Source of the DNA: Marvinbryantia formatexigens DSM 14469
GTDB lineage: Bacteria > Bacillota > Clostridia > Lachnospirales > Lachnospiraceae
Length of the DNA stretch: 64,000 nucleotides
NCBI RefSeq assembly: GCF_025148285.1
Contig: NZ_CP102268.1
Coordinates: forward strand, 372,001 to 436,000
Reading direction: 5' to 3'
This document shows positions 7,657 through 15,309 of this stretch, piece by piece. The notes under the pieces are model-generated. The model did not search any database. It was given only the letters and a program-made list of their open reading frames with translations, and was not told where the DNA came from. Every line of letters starts with the position of its first letter. Position 1 is the stretch's first letter. The translations under genes were made by a program, and so were the position numbers.

Positions 7657-7682
7657 AAATCCGGTTGACAAACGGTCGACAA
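7643..7682. repeat. Three GGTTGACAA-type boxes at the integrase 3' end
   Basis: TTGTCAACC (7643-7651) and GGTTGACAA (7663-7671) are perfect inverted copies. GGTCGACAA (7674-7682) is a third copy in direct orientation, 11 bp from the second. Such repeats next to an attachment end often bind the integrase arm domain or the excisionase. The inverted pair could instead form a weak terminator. Confidence 0.5.
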
Positions 7683-7718
7683 TACATCTTTTTTTGTACG
7701 CAAAAATATTCAGCTTCC

Positions 7719-7913
7719 TTATTTTATGCGGGATAAACGGCACACAGTCTCAACATGATATGTTCCCGGAAAAAGGTCTACGCAGCAGACGCGCTCCGCC
7801 TTATAGCCATGCTGCTGCAGAACGGCAAGATCCCTCGCAAGGCTGGTCGGCTTGCAGGAAATGTAGACGATTTTCTCCACGCCGAATGCAATGATTTTGA
7901 TAGCCGCGTACAT
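7719..7913 (-). pseudogene. 3' fragment of a second rlmD/rumA gene (attachment scar)
   Basis: This frame encodes about 60 residues homologous to the C-terminus of RlmD, including the catalytic-cysteine motif ISCKPTSLARDL and the closing CCVDLFPGTYHVETV. It ends in SRIK where the intact gene at 55117 ends in NQQNDQ. It matches the intact gene well but not identically on both sides of a shared 29-bp core, and lacks the rest of the gene. It lies between the integrase of A and the left end of prophage B. The simplest reading is that it is the original rlmD tail displaced when an element carrying its own replacement tail integrated. Confidence 0.8.
7837..7865. other. Probable left attachment core of prophage B
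   Basis: Twenty-nine bases here are identical to 55253-55281 and are preceded in both places by GCAAGATC at the same distance. They lie within the conserved SCKPTSLA codons of rlmD. Because the motif is also conserved by selection, the exact crossover cannot be placed, but recombination between the two copies would excise about 47.4 kb, the whole of prophage B. Confidence 0.65.
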
Positions 7914-7970
7914 TAGGGCAAAGAAACATACATATTATCTTTTTCAAATATAACATAATGGAGGTATCAA

Positions 7971-8207
7971 ATGCAAGGTTATAAAGTGCCACATACTACG
8001 CAAATAAGCAATTTAAAAATTGTACGCATAAAAAAGGGAATGAAGCAGTCTGATTTGTCTGCTGCTTCTGGTGTCCCCGTTAAATGTATTGGAAATTATG
8101 AACAATTACGACGAAATATTAATCATGCCAGAGTAGATATAGTTTATCGTCTGGCCATCGCTTTAGACTGTAAAATTGAAGATATTTTAGAGCTCAATAG
8201 TTTATGA
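7971..8207 (+). CDS. Small XRE-family regulator
   Basis: A 78-residue protein that is almost entirely one XRE helix-turn-helix (about residues 18-70: IRIKKGMKQSDLSAASGVPV, ending ALDCKIEDIL). AATGGAGGT precedes the ATG. It is the only plus-strand gene at the left end of prophage B, between the attachment core and the lysis cassette, and converges on the endolysin gene across a strong terminator. Its targets are unknown. Confidence 0.75.
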   Translation: MQGYKVPHTTQISNLKIVRIKKGMKQSDLSAASGVPVKCIGNYEQLRRNINHARVDIVYRLAIALDCKIEDILELNSL

Positions 8208-8228
8208 GCTATGCTGAATAATTTATTT

Positions 8229-8255
8229 CCCAGAGCGGTGAACAGCCGCTCTGGG
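8229..8255. terminator. Bidirectional terminator between convergent genes
   Basis: CCCAGAGCGG (8229-8238) and CCGCTCTGGG (8246-8255) form a perfect 10-bp stem with a 7-base loop. T-rich sequence lies on both flanks (ATTTATTT before, AGTTTATTTT after). It would stop the XRE transcript from the left and the long phage late transcript from the right. Confidence 0.85.
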
Positions 8256-8258
8256 AGT

Positions 8259-9404
8259 TTATTTTATAATTGCATCAAAGCCCGCTGCCTGCAGTCGTTT
8301 TACCTGTGCCTGCGCATTTGCCAGGACATCATAGGCACCTGCCTGTACCTTATAAATCCTGCCTTCCGTCTTGATGATGGCATCAAAACCGGCTGCTTTA
8401 AGCTGCGTGACAAGCTTTTCGGCGTTCTCTCTCTTCGTGAAGCTGCCGCACTGTACTCTGTTCTGTTTATTGAGCGTTTCCGGCTGTCTGTCCGTTTTAT
8501 GCCCGAAGTACAGGTGCCCCCACTTGGTGCTGCTGGAATCCTTGCCGAGGTACTCATACTTCTCCAGGAGCTGCGCACACTTCTGCCTGTCCATATTCCC
8601 GTTTCCGTCGGAATAGTTCGTAAAACTCCGGAACTGGAGTATTTCCGCATCCGCGAAGCGCCGCACGCCCTTTTTGAACACGTCAAAGACTGCCTGCTGC
8701 GCTGCGTCGGATGTCACCTTGGAGCCATATGCAGAGTAGTTTTTCTGCATGACTTCCCTGACAGTCTTTCCATATCCGCCATTTTCCAGCATGTCGTGGA
8801 TACACTGGGCGACGCCGAGGAATCCGTTCCGGCTTGCAATCACGCCAGCCTCACCATAAACCACTTTGGCAATAGCTTCCACATTACTGTCGCCAATCTG
8901 CACACCTGAGATGTTCTCGTCAGACGCGCCGATCAGCTTCTTGAACCGCTCCCAGTCCCCTTTCGCGCGAATCTGGGACGGGCAGTTTTTCGCACATACA
9001 TCGTAGTGGGTGTATACCCGGCTTGCGGGAATGTTTAATTCCTTCATGAGCTGCTTTGTGACCTCTACGGTGTTCTGGAACGCTTTCTCATAGTTGTAAC
9101 CGGCATTAACGCACATTTCGATTGCGACGCTGTTGCGGTTGTTTACGGTGCCAAACAGTTTCCCACCGTAGTTTACCCCGACATGCCAGGTGCCACGATT
9201 ATACGGCGCTGCAAGGTATGCGCTCTTGTCGTCCACGTACAGATGCGCAGACATCCCCTGGAAATTGCCGTCATGCTGGGCTTTTGCGTGCGCTTTGGCA
9301 TCGGCGCCTTTGTTGAAATTATCTGTATTGTGGATAACAATATTTACCGGATTATTCTCCGCGTACGTATTCTGGTTTGAAATATATTCTTTGTTGATAT
9401 TCAT
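8259..9404 (-). CDS. Endolysin: amidase + SleB-like hydrolase + two SPOR repeats
   Basis: A 381-residue multidomain lysin. Residues about 1-160 are an amidase_2 domain (N-acetylmuramoyl-L-alanine amidase) with zinc ligands in VNIVIHNTD, HVGVNYG and HYDVCAKNC. Residues about 170-300 resemble the SleB/hydrolase_2 cell-wall domain (VEAIAKVVYGEAG...YGKTVREVM). Two SPOR-type peptidoglycan-binding repeats of about 30 residues (RVQCGSF..., YKVQAGAY...) form the end. No signal peptide, so export depends on the holin gene next door. It ends the leftward late operon. Confidence 0.88.
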   Translation of the reverse strand: MNINKEYISNQNTYAENNPVNIVIHNTDNFNKGADAKAHAKAQHDGNFQGMSAHLYVDDKSAYLAAPYNRGTWHVGVNYGGKLFGTVNNRNSVAIEMCVNAGYNYEKAFQNTVEVTKQLMKELNIPASRVYTHYDVCAKNCPSQIRAKGDWERFKKLIGASDENISGVQIGDSNVEAIAKVVYGEAGVIASRNGFLGVAQCIHDMLENGGYGKTVREVMQKNYSAYGSKVTSDAAQQAVFDVFKKGVRRFADAEILQFRSFTNYSDGNGNMDRQKCAQLLEKYEYLGKDSSSTKWGHLYFGHKTDRQPETLNKQNRVQCGSFTKRENAEKLVTQLKAAGFDAIIKTEGRIYKVQAGAYDVLANAQAQVKRLQAAGFDAIIK

Positions 9405-9459
9405 ATGTACTCCTTCCCGCTGCGGAAACGCAGCATAAAAAGAGGACGGTCGCCCACCC

Positions 9460-9759
9460 TCATCGTCTGATCTGTGAGATTGTCTGCATCACCTTGTCAT
9501 ATCCCACCATCGCTGACAGCCATGACAACAGCACGAGAGCAATCAGATATACCGCCATTTTGGAATTTAAAACAGCCCCGGCCAGTATCACATAACCCGC
9601 ATCAACCAGAACCGCCAGAACCGCAGCTGTCGCCCCTGCCAGGATATTAGAGCAGTATGCCTTTCCAAAATCATCCAGGGTTTTCTTTACCGCCTCTGTG
9701 AACAGGCCTGTCAGTACCGAAACAATAAGCAGCATTGCCAGAAACATGTCCATGCTCAT
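9460..9759 (-). CDS. Holin
   Basis: A 99-residue protein with hydrophobic segments at about residues 4-22, 40-60 and 65-85, a small size and a charged C-terminus (QTISQIRR), directly upstream of the endolysin. This combination fits a phage holin that forms the membrane lesion at lysis. The start overlaps the preceding gene by four bases (ATGA), indicating coupled translation. Confidence 0.75.
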   Translation of the reverse strand: MSMDMFLAMLLIVSVLTGLFTEAVKKTLDDFGKAYCSNILAGATAAVLAVLVDAGYVILAGAVLNSKMAVYLIALVLLSWLSAMVGYDKVMQTISQIRR

Positions 9760-10127
9760 CCCAGGTCCTCCTCATTTTCACAATATTCCCCGGCATCCGT
9801 CATGCCGCCGGCAGTATAATCATCCGGAACTCTTTCCCAGCTCTCCGTCCCATCCCTGGTGCCACGGTTCCTGTGCTTTTCCTTACTGGTCTTTATCCAT
9901 CCGCAGATACCGCATTCCCCAAGAAGCGCGGCAATCAGCGAACACCATGCCGTTTCTGGTGCGGAACCGCACATAAGGAATATGTCCAGCATCTTCCAGT
10001 TAATATAAATCATGTAAGCAAATACACATATCAGCACAATGTTCAGCGTTCCGATTTTTCCAATGGAATTTTTAATTCTTTCAAGACATGCCGGATGTTT
10101 ATTCTTCCGTGTCTTTCTTCTTTTCAT
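9756..10127 (-). CDS. Membrane-anchored protein of the lysis cassette
   Basis: A 123-residue protein with a very basic N-terminus (MKRRKTRKNKH), a hydrophobic segment at about residues 27-48 (LNIVLICVFAYMIYINW), a weaker second one around 60-75, and a polar acidic tail. It is coupled to the holin gene by a four-base overlap. It may be an accessory holin, antiholin or spanin-like factor; no family is recognised. Confidence 0.6.
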   Translation of the reverse strand: MKRRKTRKNKHPACLERIKNSIGKIGTLNIVLICVFAYMIYINWKMLDIFLMCGSAPETAWCSLIAALLGECGICGWIKTSKEKHRNRGTRDGTESWERVPDDYTAGGMTDAGEYCENEEDLG

Positions 10128-10228
10128 TTTCCCGATACCTCCCGCCTCTTTGTCCTAACGCAGAACCCTGTGACAGGTCCGTGCGCCGTTTTAAAATATG
10201 AAGCCTGTAATTAATCACATGGAATATA

Positions 10229-10270
10229 AAGGGCGAATTCTGGGCCGTTCCGGCATCCCGGTCCGCCCTT
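10229..10270. terminator. Possible terminator hairpin after the XhlA-like gene
   Basis: AAGGGCG (10229-10235) pairs with CGCCCTT (10264-10270) and an inner GCCG/CGGC pair extends the stem. It lies just past the stop codon of 10281-10589, in the 153-bp gap before the next gene. No clear T run, so it may only pause transcription or act as an RNA processing element. Confidence 0.4.
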
Positions 10271-10280
10271 ATGAATTTTA

Positions 10281-10589
10281 TTACATTCCAATCTGGGCGA
10301 AAACGAAACCTGTCACGATACTGATTACCGCTGTGACGATATATCCGGTGACCTTGCGCCACATCTCGCCATCCCGCCCCTCCAGCTCCTCCAGCCGGTT
10401 TCCCTGCTGGTTCTGCACTTTCAGCATGTTCTCCATGTTGACCGCCAGCTTTTCCACGGAAGCAGTAAGCGTCGTTAGCTGTTTATTGCTTTCCTCCAGC
10501 AGATCAATCCGTTTGTCCTGCCTTCTGTTTTCTTCCTCAATCCTGCGGCGGAACTCCTCATGCTCTGCCCTTGTAATCGGTGTATCCAT
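10281..10589 (-). CDS. Hemolysin XhlA-like protein
   Basis: The 102-residue product has a long charged coiled-coil (residues about 7-70, EEFRRRIEEENRRQDKRID) followed by one C-terminal membrane helix (about 80-100, GYIVTAVISIVTGFVFAQIG). This is the XhlA layout found in lysis cassettes of PBSX-like prophages, where XhlA works with the holin. Its start codon follows GGGAGGAAATTTGT. Confidence 0.8.
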   Translation of the reverse strand: MDTPITRAEHEEFRRRIEEENRRQDKRIDLLEESNKQLTTLTASVEKLAVNMENMLKVQNQQGNRLEELEGRDGEMWRKVTGYIVTAVISIVTGFVFAQIGM

Positions 10590-10604
10590 ACAAATTTCCT
10601 CCCG

Positions 10605-10736
10605 TTATGCAGCGTATTCCTCACCGGTAATCCCTGCATACTGCTCCGGTGTGATTTTTCCGGCAGTCACGAATACCTTTACATTCTCCTTTGTGTAGAT
10701 TCCTTTATCGTAGTATCTTTTTATAATCTTATACAT
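10605..10736 (-). CDS. XkdX-family protein
   Basis: A 43-residue protein beginning MYKIIKRYYDKGIYTKENVK, then VFVTAGKITPEQYAGITGEEYA. The Y-K...YY..G.Y....V..FV..G.IT..QY..ITG..Y pattern is the XkdX family, a very small protein encoded between tail fibres and lysis genes in many Firmicute phages. Its role is not established. Confidence 0.85.
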   Translation of the reverse strand: MYKIIKRYYDKGIYTKENVKVFVTAGKITPEQYAGITGEEYAA

Positions 10737-10741
10737 ATCCC

Positions 10742-11038
10742 TCAGCCTCCTGCCTGGTTTAAAAGGATGGCCGCAAGCACTTCATCCGCAGCATCCTGGT
10801 TGCTCAGTATCATTGCCTGGTTCAGCAGGATTTCCGCGTTGATGGTATCCTGCTCTGACGGTTCCTCCTCCACCGGTTCCGGGATGTAGTCCTCCCATTC
10901 CCCGCCGGCATATCTTTTCCCGGCCAGTTCAAAATCATCCGGGATTGGGATGAGCTCCGGTCTGTCCACCGTCCCGCTTAAATGGCTGTCGCTTACCACT
11001 ATCCCGGTTTCCATGTTTATCTGTGCATATCTCGGCAT
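10742..11038 (-). CDS. Tail-fibre-associated small protein
   Basis: A 98-residue acidic protein (start MPRYAQINMETGIVVSDSHL). The N-terminal part resembles short phage proteins that describe a ligand or fibre end (Y-A-x-I-x-x-x-T-G...), and the middle DYIPEPVEEEPSEQD is a low-complexity linker. The order fibre gene, this gene, XkdX, XhlA is common in clostridial phages. It could be a fibre assembly chaperone; the assignment rests on position. Confidence 0.6.
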   Translation of the reverse strand: MPRYAQINMETGIVVSDSHLSGTVDRPELIPIPDDFELAGKRYAGGEWEDYIPEPVEEEPSEQDTINAEILLNQAMILSNQDAADEVLAAILLNQAGG

Positions 11039-11053
11039 GGTTCCTTCCCTCCT

Positions 11054-12181
11054 TTAATAAAATTCGATGACCTGCCATGAGACAGCTGTTCCTTCAGTGT
11101 CTGTTCCTATTTTTATACTGCTGCTGCCCACTTCCAGTAAAATAGCACTCTGAAAATATGCGCTTTCAAGCAGTACAATACTTTTTTCCGGATTTATCGT
11201 CCCGATATTAACAGTTGTATAGTAATCCGTGTTGCCTTGATTGTTCATCTGATTTATTGTGGTGGCAATTCCCCGTTGCACACTCTTTACCGCGCCTTTT
11301 GCCACGAGTTCATCCAGCCTGTTCCCTACGTCCCCGCTTGTCAGCAGTTCGATGACGTGCGTGAGTTTCTGGCTGAGCGTGCCCGTGGCGGAACCTGTGT
11401 TGTTGACGGCTGTACTGGATTTTGCGGCTTCCGCATCTGTCTTGATGGTGTCGATATAGCCTGCGCGGGTAGCTGTCCATGCTGTCATATGGGATACAAG
11501 GTCTGAAATTAACTTATTCAGTTTTCCCATCACCGTCCCGGCTGTTTCGCTTCCACCAGTGTCATCTGCTGCACCAATCCTGTCCGTACTGGTCTTAATT
11601 TCGTCCGTGCCGTTCTTTGCCTCTGCCACGTCTGTTTTGACTGCAGCTACATCTGTCTTAATGGTATCGATATAACCTGCGCGGGTAGCTGTCCATGCTG
11701 TCATATGGGATACAAGGTCTGAAATTAACTTATTCAGTTTTCCCATCACCGTCCCGGCTGTTTCGCTTCCACCAGTGTCATCTGCTGCACCAATCCTGTC
11801 CGTACTGGTCTTAATTTCGTCCGTGCCGTTCTTTGCCTCTGCCACGTCTGTTTTGACTGCAGCTACATCTGTCTTAATGGTATCGATATAACCTGCGCGG
11901 GTAGCTGTCCATGCTGTCATATGGGATACAAGGTCTGAAATTAACTTATTCAGTTTTCCCATCACCGTCCCGGCTGTTTCGCTTCCACCAGTGTCATCTG
12001 CTGCACCAATCCTGTCCATCACTGCCTGTACTGATTCAGAGTTTGTCTGCAGTGCCTGTTTCTCTGCTGCTGTCACAAACTGGTGCTCTGTATCCTCGAC
12101 CACATTTTTTGCCTCGGCACCGAAGTCCAGCACGATCTCGGTGTCATCCTCCTGTTTCTGTACAATCTGTCTTGTTACCAT
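11054..12181 (-). CDS. Distal tail fibre protein with tandem repeats
   Basis: A 375-residue protein. Residues 56-127 and 128-199 are identical-looking 72-residue repeats and a third, partial copy covers 200-249; each starts DRIGAADDTGGSETAG and continues into a heptad-like segment (AAVKTDVAEAKNGTDEIKTS) expected to form a trimeric coiled coil. The unique C-terminal 110 residues (beta-rich, ending SWQVIEFY) are probably the receptor-binding tip. Repeat number sets shaft length. Confidence 0.75.
   Translation of the reverse strand: MVTRQIVQKQEDDTEIVLDFGAEAKNVVEDTEHQFVTAAEKQALQTNSESVQAVMDRIGAADDTGGSETAGTVMGKLNKLISDLVSHMTAWTATRAGYIDTIKTDVAAVKTDVAEAKNGTDEIKTSTDRIGAADDTGGSETAGTVMGKLNKLISDLVSHMTAWTATRAGYIDTIKTDVAAVKTDVAEAKNGTDEIKTSTDRIGAADDTGGSETAGTVMGKLNKLISDLVSHMTAWTATRAGYIDTIKTDAEAAKSSTAVNNTGSATGTLSQKLTHVIELLTSGDVGNRLDELVAKGAVKSVQRGIATTINQMNNQGNTDYYTTVNIGTINPEKSIVLLESAYFQSAILLEVGSSSIKIGTDTEGTAVSWQVIEFY
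11435..12016 (-). repeat. 216-bp tandem repeats in the fibre gene
   Basis: Two full 216-bp units (12016-11801 and 11800-11585) and a partial third (11584 to about 11435) are nearly identical at DNA level, including silent positions. The near-identity indicates very recent duplication or continuing gene conversion. The unit is exactly 72 codons, so changes in copy number keep the frame. Confidence 0.92.
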
Positions 12182-12235
12182 TTTTTCATCTCCTTCCGGT
12201 AATCCCGGACACTGCTGTCCGGGATTCTGTATATG

Positions 12236-13306
12236 CTAGGAAACCAGGAAACACACGGAGCCTGCTGGTGCTGATGCAGGCAGTGCCTCCGCAAAGTAAA
12301 CAGTTGCTTTCGCGTTCCATGCTTCCTTTTCCGTGTCACTGACAAAGCGGTGGGTGGCGTCCTGGGAAATCATGGATGCCGGATGGGTGGACGGATGGCT
12401 ATACACGGTATCGGTAAATTTGGCATCTGACGGGACATCTGCTCCCACTGTATGCCCGTTTACCGTGGCAGCGTCACCCCCATCCGCCGGAAGACTGGAC
12501 GGCTTGTTTCTGATATAGGCATCGCTGGATGCATCCGTCTCGTTCCAGTCGCTCTGGACATTTGCCTCCGCATTTGCGGGCGCATGTGCCGCCTGGCTGT
12601 GCTCATAGGCAGTCTTTCCACGGTCGCCGCGGTATGCCGTGGAAGATGTTTCCCCAAGGGCAACCGTATCGGAAATCACGGCAAACGCTGTCCCGGACCA
12701 GCGGTACGTTTTTGACGTGGCAAGGTCCACATAGATTTTTCCGGATTCCCCAGCGATCTCCGTTGTATGTGCAGCCTCCTCGTACAGCTTTCCACCGGAC
12801 AGGTATCCTTCGATTACATCATCCACATAGGACGGCAGCTGCGCAGCCGGGACCTTCCCGGTGCTGTCCAGTTCCGCAACGCCTCCGGCAGCTCCCTTTG
12901 CGGTTGCCGGGACTGCCCCGACATCTGCCGCGGCAAGCGTGACATCAGCTGTCAGTGCCTTCCCGTTTACCTTCCGGGCAGACGGGACCGCTGCCGCGAC
13001 CTTCGCTTTCTCCTCATCCGTGTAGTCGTTGGAGGACAGTCCTTTTCCTTCCTCTTTGGAAACATAGCCGTCCAGTGTTCCGGACATGTTTCCTTTGGGC
13101 ACCTCATCCCATCCGGTGCCGTTATAGACATACGCCGTCTTATTTTCTTTTACATACACCTGGAGACCGGCAGTGACCGCATTCAGTGTGACCAGTTCAT
13201 CTCTTTCCGCAAGTGTTTCCACCTGTCCGCGCGCATCCAGGAGCGCGCCTGCCTGCAGCTTGAAGCCGCTGGCAACTGTGATACCTTTTTTATCTGCAAA
13301 GCCCAT
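12236..13306 (-). CDS. Tail fibre protein
   Basis: A 356-residue fibre-like protein. The N-terminal 100 residues (GFADKKGITVASGFKLQAGA) should attach to the tail. The middle holds typical fibre modules such as KGLSSNDYTDEEKAKV and NGKALTADVTLAAADVGAVP, the latter being the phage fibre repeat also found in collagen-like and lambda Stf proteins. The C-terminus includes YSHPSTHPASMI and HRFVSDTEKEAWNAK, common near receptor-binding ends. It lies between two other fibre genes. Confidence 0.8.
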   Translation of the reverse strand: MGFADKKGITVASGFKLQAGALLDARGQVETLAERDELVTLNAVTAGLQVYVKENKTAYVYNGTGWDEVPKGNMSGTLDGYVSKEEGKGLSSNDYTDEEKAKVAAAVPSARKVNGKALTADVTLAAADVGAVPATAKGAAGGVAELDSTGKVPAAQLPSYVDDVIEGYLSGGKLYEEAAHTTEIAGESGKIYVDLATSKTYRWSGTAFAVISDTVALGETSSTAYRGDRGKTAYEHSQAAHAPANAEANVQSDWNETDASSDAYIRNKPSSLPADGGDAATVNGHTVGADVPSDAKFTDTVYSHPSTHPASMISQDATHRFVSDTEKEAWNAKATVYFAEALPASAPAGSVCFLVS

Positions 13307-13325
13307 TCTCTTTTACCTCTCTTTC

Positions 13326-14420
13326 CTAGTAGTTAAATGTCATCTTAAAGGCAGATACCGTTGACGGGTCGTTCGTATACACATAATACGCCACACCGCC
13401 CACCGTCACCTCACTGCGTGTGAATGTGCCGGTAACATCAAAACTGTTGGCATCCAGAATCTTCGACAGTGCCCCGTAGGATGCCGGGTATGCATAAAGC
13501 ATCTTCTGGTTATTACACGTGTAGTTGAAGGATTTATTGCCCTTTGCCTGCACGGATTTTGCCGCCGCTTTCACCAGTTCCTCATTTACCACGGCATCTG
13601 CCGCAACAGCACCATAATAGTACGGGTTTACGAAGGTATATGAGCCGGTCTTTGCCGTCACGGTTTTGCCATCCGCATCCGTCACCGTCACGGAAAGCTG
13701 TTTGTTTGCTGTCACGGACAGCTGGGATGCAAGCGTTACCGTGTTTGCCCCTGCCTTGATACCGCTTGTGAGGCTGCCAATGGATGTGGAACCGTCAAAT
13801 ACCTCAATCTTACTGATGGCTGCACTTCCCGGTGTGATATTGACGGTAACTGCACTGACCGTCTGCGTGGTCCCTGCCTCGACCACACCGCCATTGGACG
13901 GGGACATTGCCGCTGTAACCACCGGTGCCACATACGGATGCAGCAGCCTGTTAATCATTTCCACTGCTTCCACACCTGCTGCAGGCGGCACATAACCTTT
14001 CTCAATGCCTCCCACCGCCACGGTGGACGGCGTCTGGTTTTTATACAGGGTATCATTCGCGGTAGCCCCTGCCTCGACCCCTGCCAGTTTTGATTTTTCC
14101 TCATTGGTATAATCATTTGTGGACAGACCCTTTCCTTCAACCTTGTTCACCTTGTTGCCTACCGCGGCATTCAGCGCATCTGCGACATTTTTGTGGGATG
14201 CGATATAGTCCGCAATCTCTTTGAGTGTGTCATACGTCTCCGGCGCGCCACCAATCAGGTCTGAAATCTTCTTGTTCACATACTGCACGATGTTCTGTTC
14301 CTCACCGTCTGCATCGCTCATCATTACTGCATCAGCGACTGTCCGCGCGAACCATTCCTCCCATACGGGAGCTGATTCCGTACCGGTATTCCGGTACATG
14401 GTTACTCTTTCCTTTGCCAT
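13326..14420 (-). CDS. Tail fibre/adhesin-like protein
   Basis: A 364-residue protein. The N-terminal third (MAKERVTMYRNTGTESAPVW, then the module KGLSTNDYTNEEKSKLAG) is fibre-like. Residues about 165-265 resemble an Ig-like fold seen in phage structural proteins (VTAAMSPSNGGVVEAGTTQT through VTVTDADGKTV). The C-terminus is unique and rich in Tyr and Val, a possible ligand-binding end. It shares the S-x-NDYT-x-EEK module with the neighbouring fibre gene, suggesting exchange between them. Confidence 0.75.
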   Translation of the reverse strand: MAKERVTMYRNTGTESAPVWEEWFARTVADAVMMSDADGEEQNIVQYVNKKISDLIGGAPETYDTLKEIADYIASHKNVADALNAAVGNKVNKVEGKGLSTNDYTNEEKSKLAGVEAGATANDTLYKNQTPSTVAVGGIEKGYVPPAAGVEAVEMINRLLHPYVAPVVTAAMSPSNGGVVEAGTTQTVSAVTVNITPGSAAISKIEVFDGSTSIGSLTSGIKAGANTVTLASQLSVTANKQLSVTVTDADGKTVTAKTGSYTFVNPYYYGAVAADAVVNEELVKAAAKSVQAKGNKSFNYTCNNQKMLYAYPASYGALSKILDANSFDVTGTFTRSEVTVGGVAYYVYTNDPSTVSAFKMTFNY

Positions 14421-14447
14421 TTCTTTTTGTCCTCTCTTTCTTTTTTA

Positions 14448-15290
14448 TTATATTTTTGCTAAAAAGACAGTGCCGTCTGGAACATCCGTTCCTTCTGACA
14501 CTGCCAGTCCGCCATTGATAATGGATGTATCTGCTGCACCGGATGTTTCTCCCCCGGACGCAATCGCCATATCTGCCCAGTATTCTGCCGCATCCGGCTG
14601 TGTGGCGCTGAACACCACATTTGAAAATGCCGCCGCTTTAAAGGTTTCCGGCAGGCCGTCCACCACAAACAGGGTATCACCGCCCTCCAGCTGGGTATCG
14701 CGCGCACCTATGCGCACCCTTCCTGTGCCGGTCTTTTTCTGTAATTCTGCAACTATTTTCGCCAGGTCTTCCAGGTCACTTGCGAGGGCTGCCGCCCCGC
14801 TGTCTGCCTTTATCGTAATTTCTGCGGAATTACTTACTGTGGCATAATAATCCTGTATAATTTGTACTGGATGAAAGCCATTGTATGGTGGCATGAAATC
14901 TCCAACCGTGTCTGAAACAACTGCAATACTATAAAGTATTTCTGGAGCTTTTTCATTGTCCGCCTCTTTCGCATAAAGCCCCATTTCGTTGATGTAATAC
15001 CCTTCTGTAACCAGAATATCTCCCGTTTTCGGATCTTGATTTGAAATAATTGCTGTCATTTTTACACTATAAGTATTATTGATGCCAATACTTGAAAGTG
15101 CATAAGCATTACGAATCGACTTCATTTCACTCCGCTTCTGTAATATGTTGGGTTCTTTCTCTTCGTCGCTATAGATTCCATCTCCAACAGCAATACGTGT
15201 AAATTCTATCCTGCACTCCCCGGCCTGAGCTTTTGTAAGTAACGCAGCTCCATGATCAGTCATAATTGCATTATTAAATGGCTGCGGCAT
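14448..15290 (-). CDS. Phage tail fibre protein, N-terminal attachment family
   Basis: A 280-residue protein. Residues 1-160 match the phage tail-collar/fibre N-terminal family: NNAIMTDHGAALLTKAQAGE, FTRIAVGDG, then TEGYYINEMGLYAKE, and the YYATVSNSAEITIK strand. That domain fixes the fibre to the P2-type baseplate. The C-terminal 100 residues form a short variable domain. It directly follows gpI, the normal order in P2-like baseplate operons. Confidence 0.85.
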   Translation of the reverse strand: MPQPFNNAIMTDHGAALLTKAQAGECRIEFTRIAVGDGIYSDEEKEPNILQKRSEMKSIRNAYALSSIGINNTYSVKMTAIISNQDPKTGDILVTEGYYINEMGLYAKEADNEKAPEILYSIAVVSDTVGDFMPPYNGFHPVQIIQDYYATVSNSAEITIKADSGAAALASDLEDLAKIVAELQKKTGTGRVRIGARDTQLEGGDTLFVVDGLPETFKAAAFSNVVFSATQPDAAEYWADMAIASGGETSGAADTSIINGGLAVSEGTDVPDGTVFLAKI

Positions 15291-15309
15291 ATCCTATTCC
15301 TCCTTTCGG

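Noticed and set aside
7719-7913. Possibility that the rlmD-like fragment is a functional small gene
   Set aside because: It has only the last about 60 residues of RlmD, no SAM-binding region and no ribosome site; an attachment scar explains it better.
10099-10362. 87-residue frame between lysis genes
   Set aside because: It overlaps the XhlA-like and lysis genes in another frame and runs through the hairpin at 10229-10270; no ribosome site or motif.
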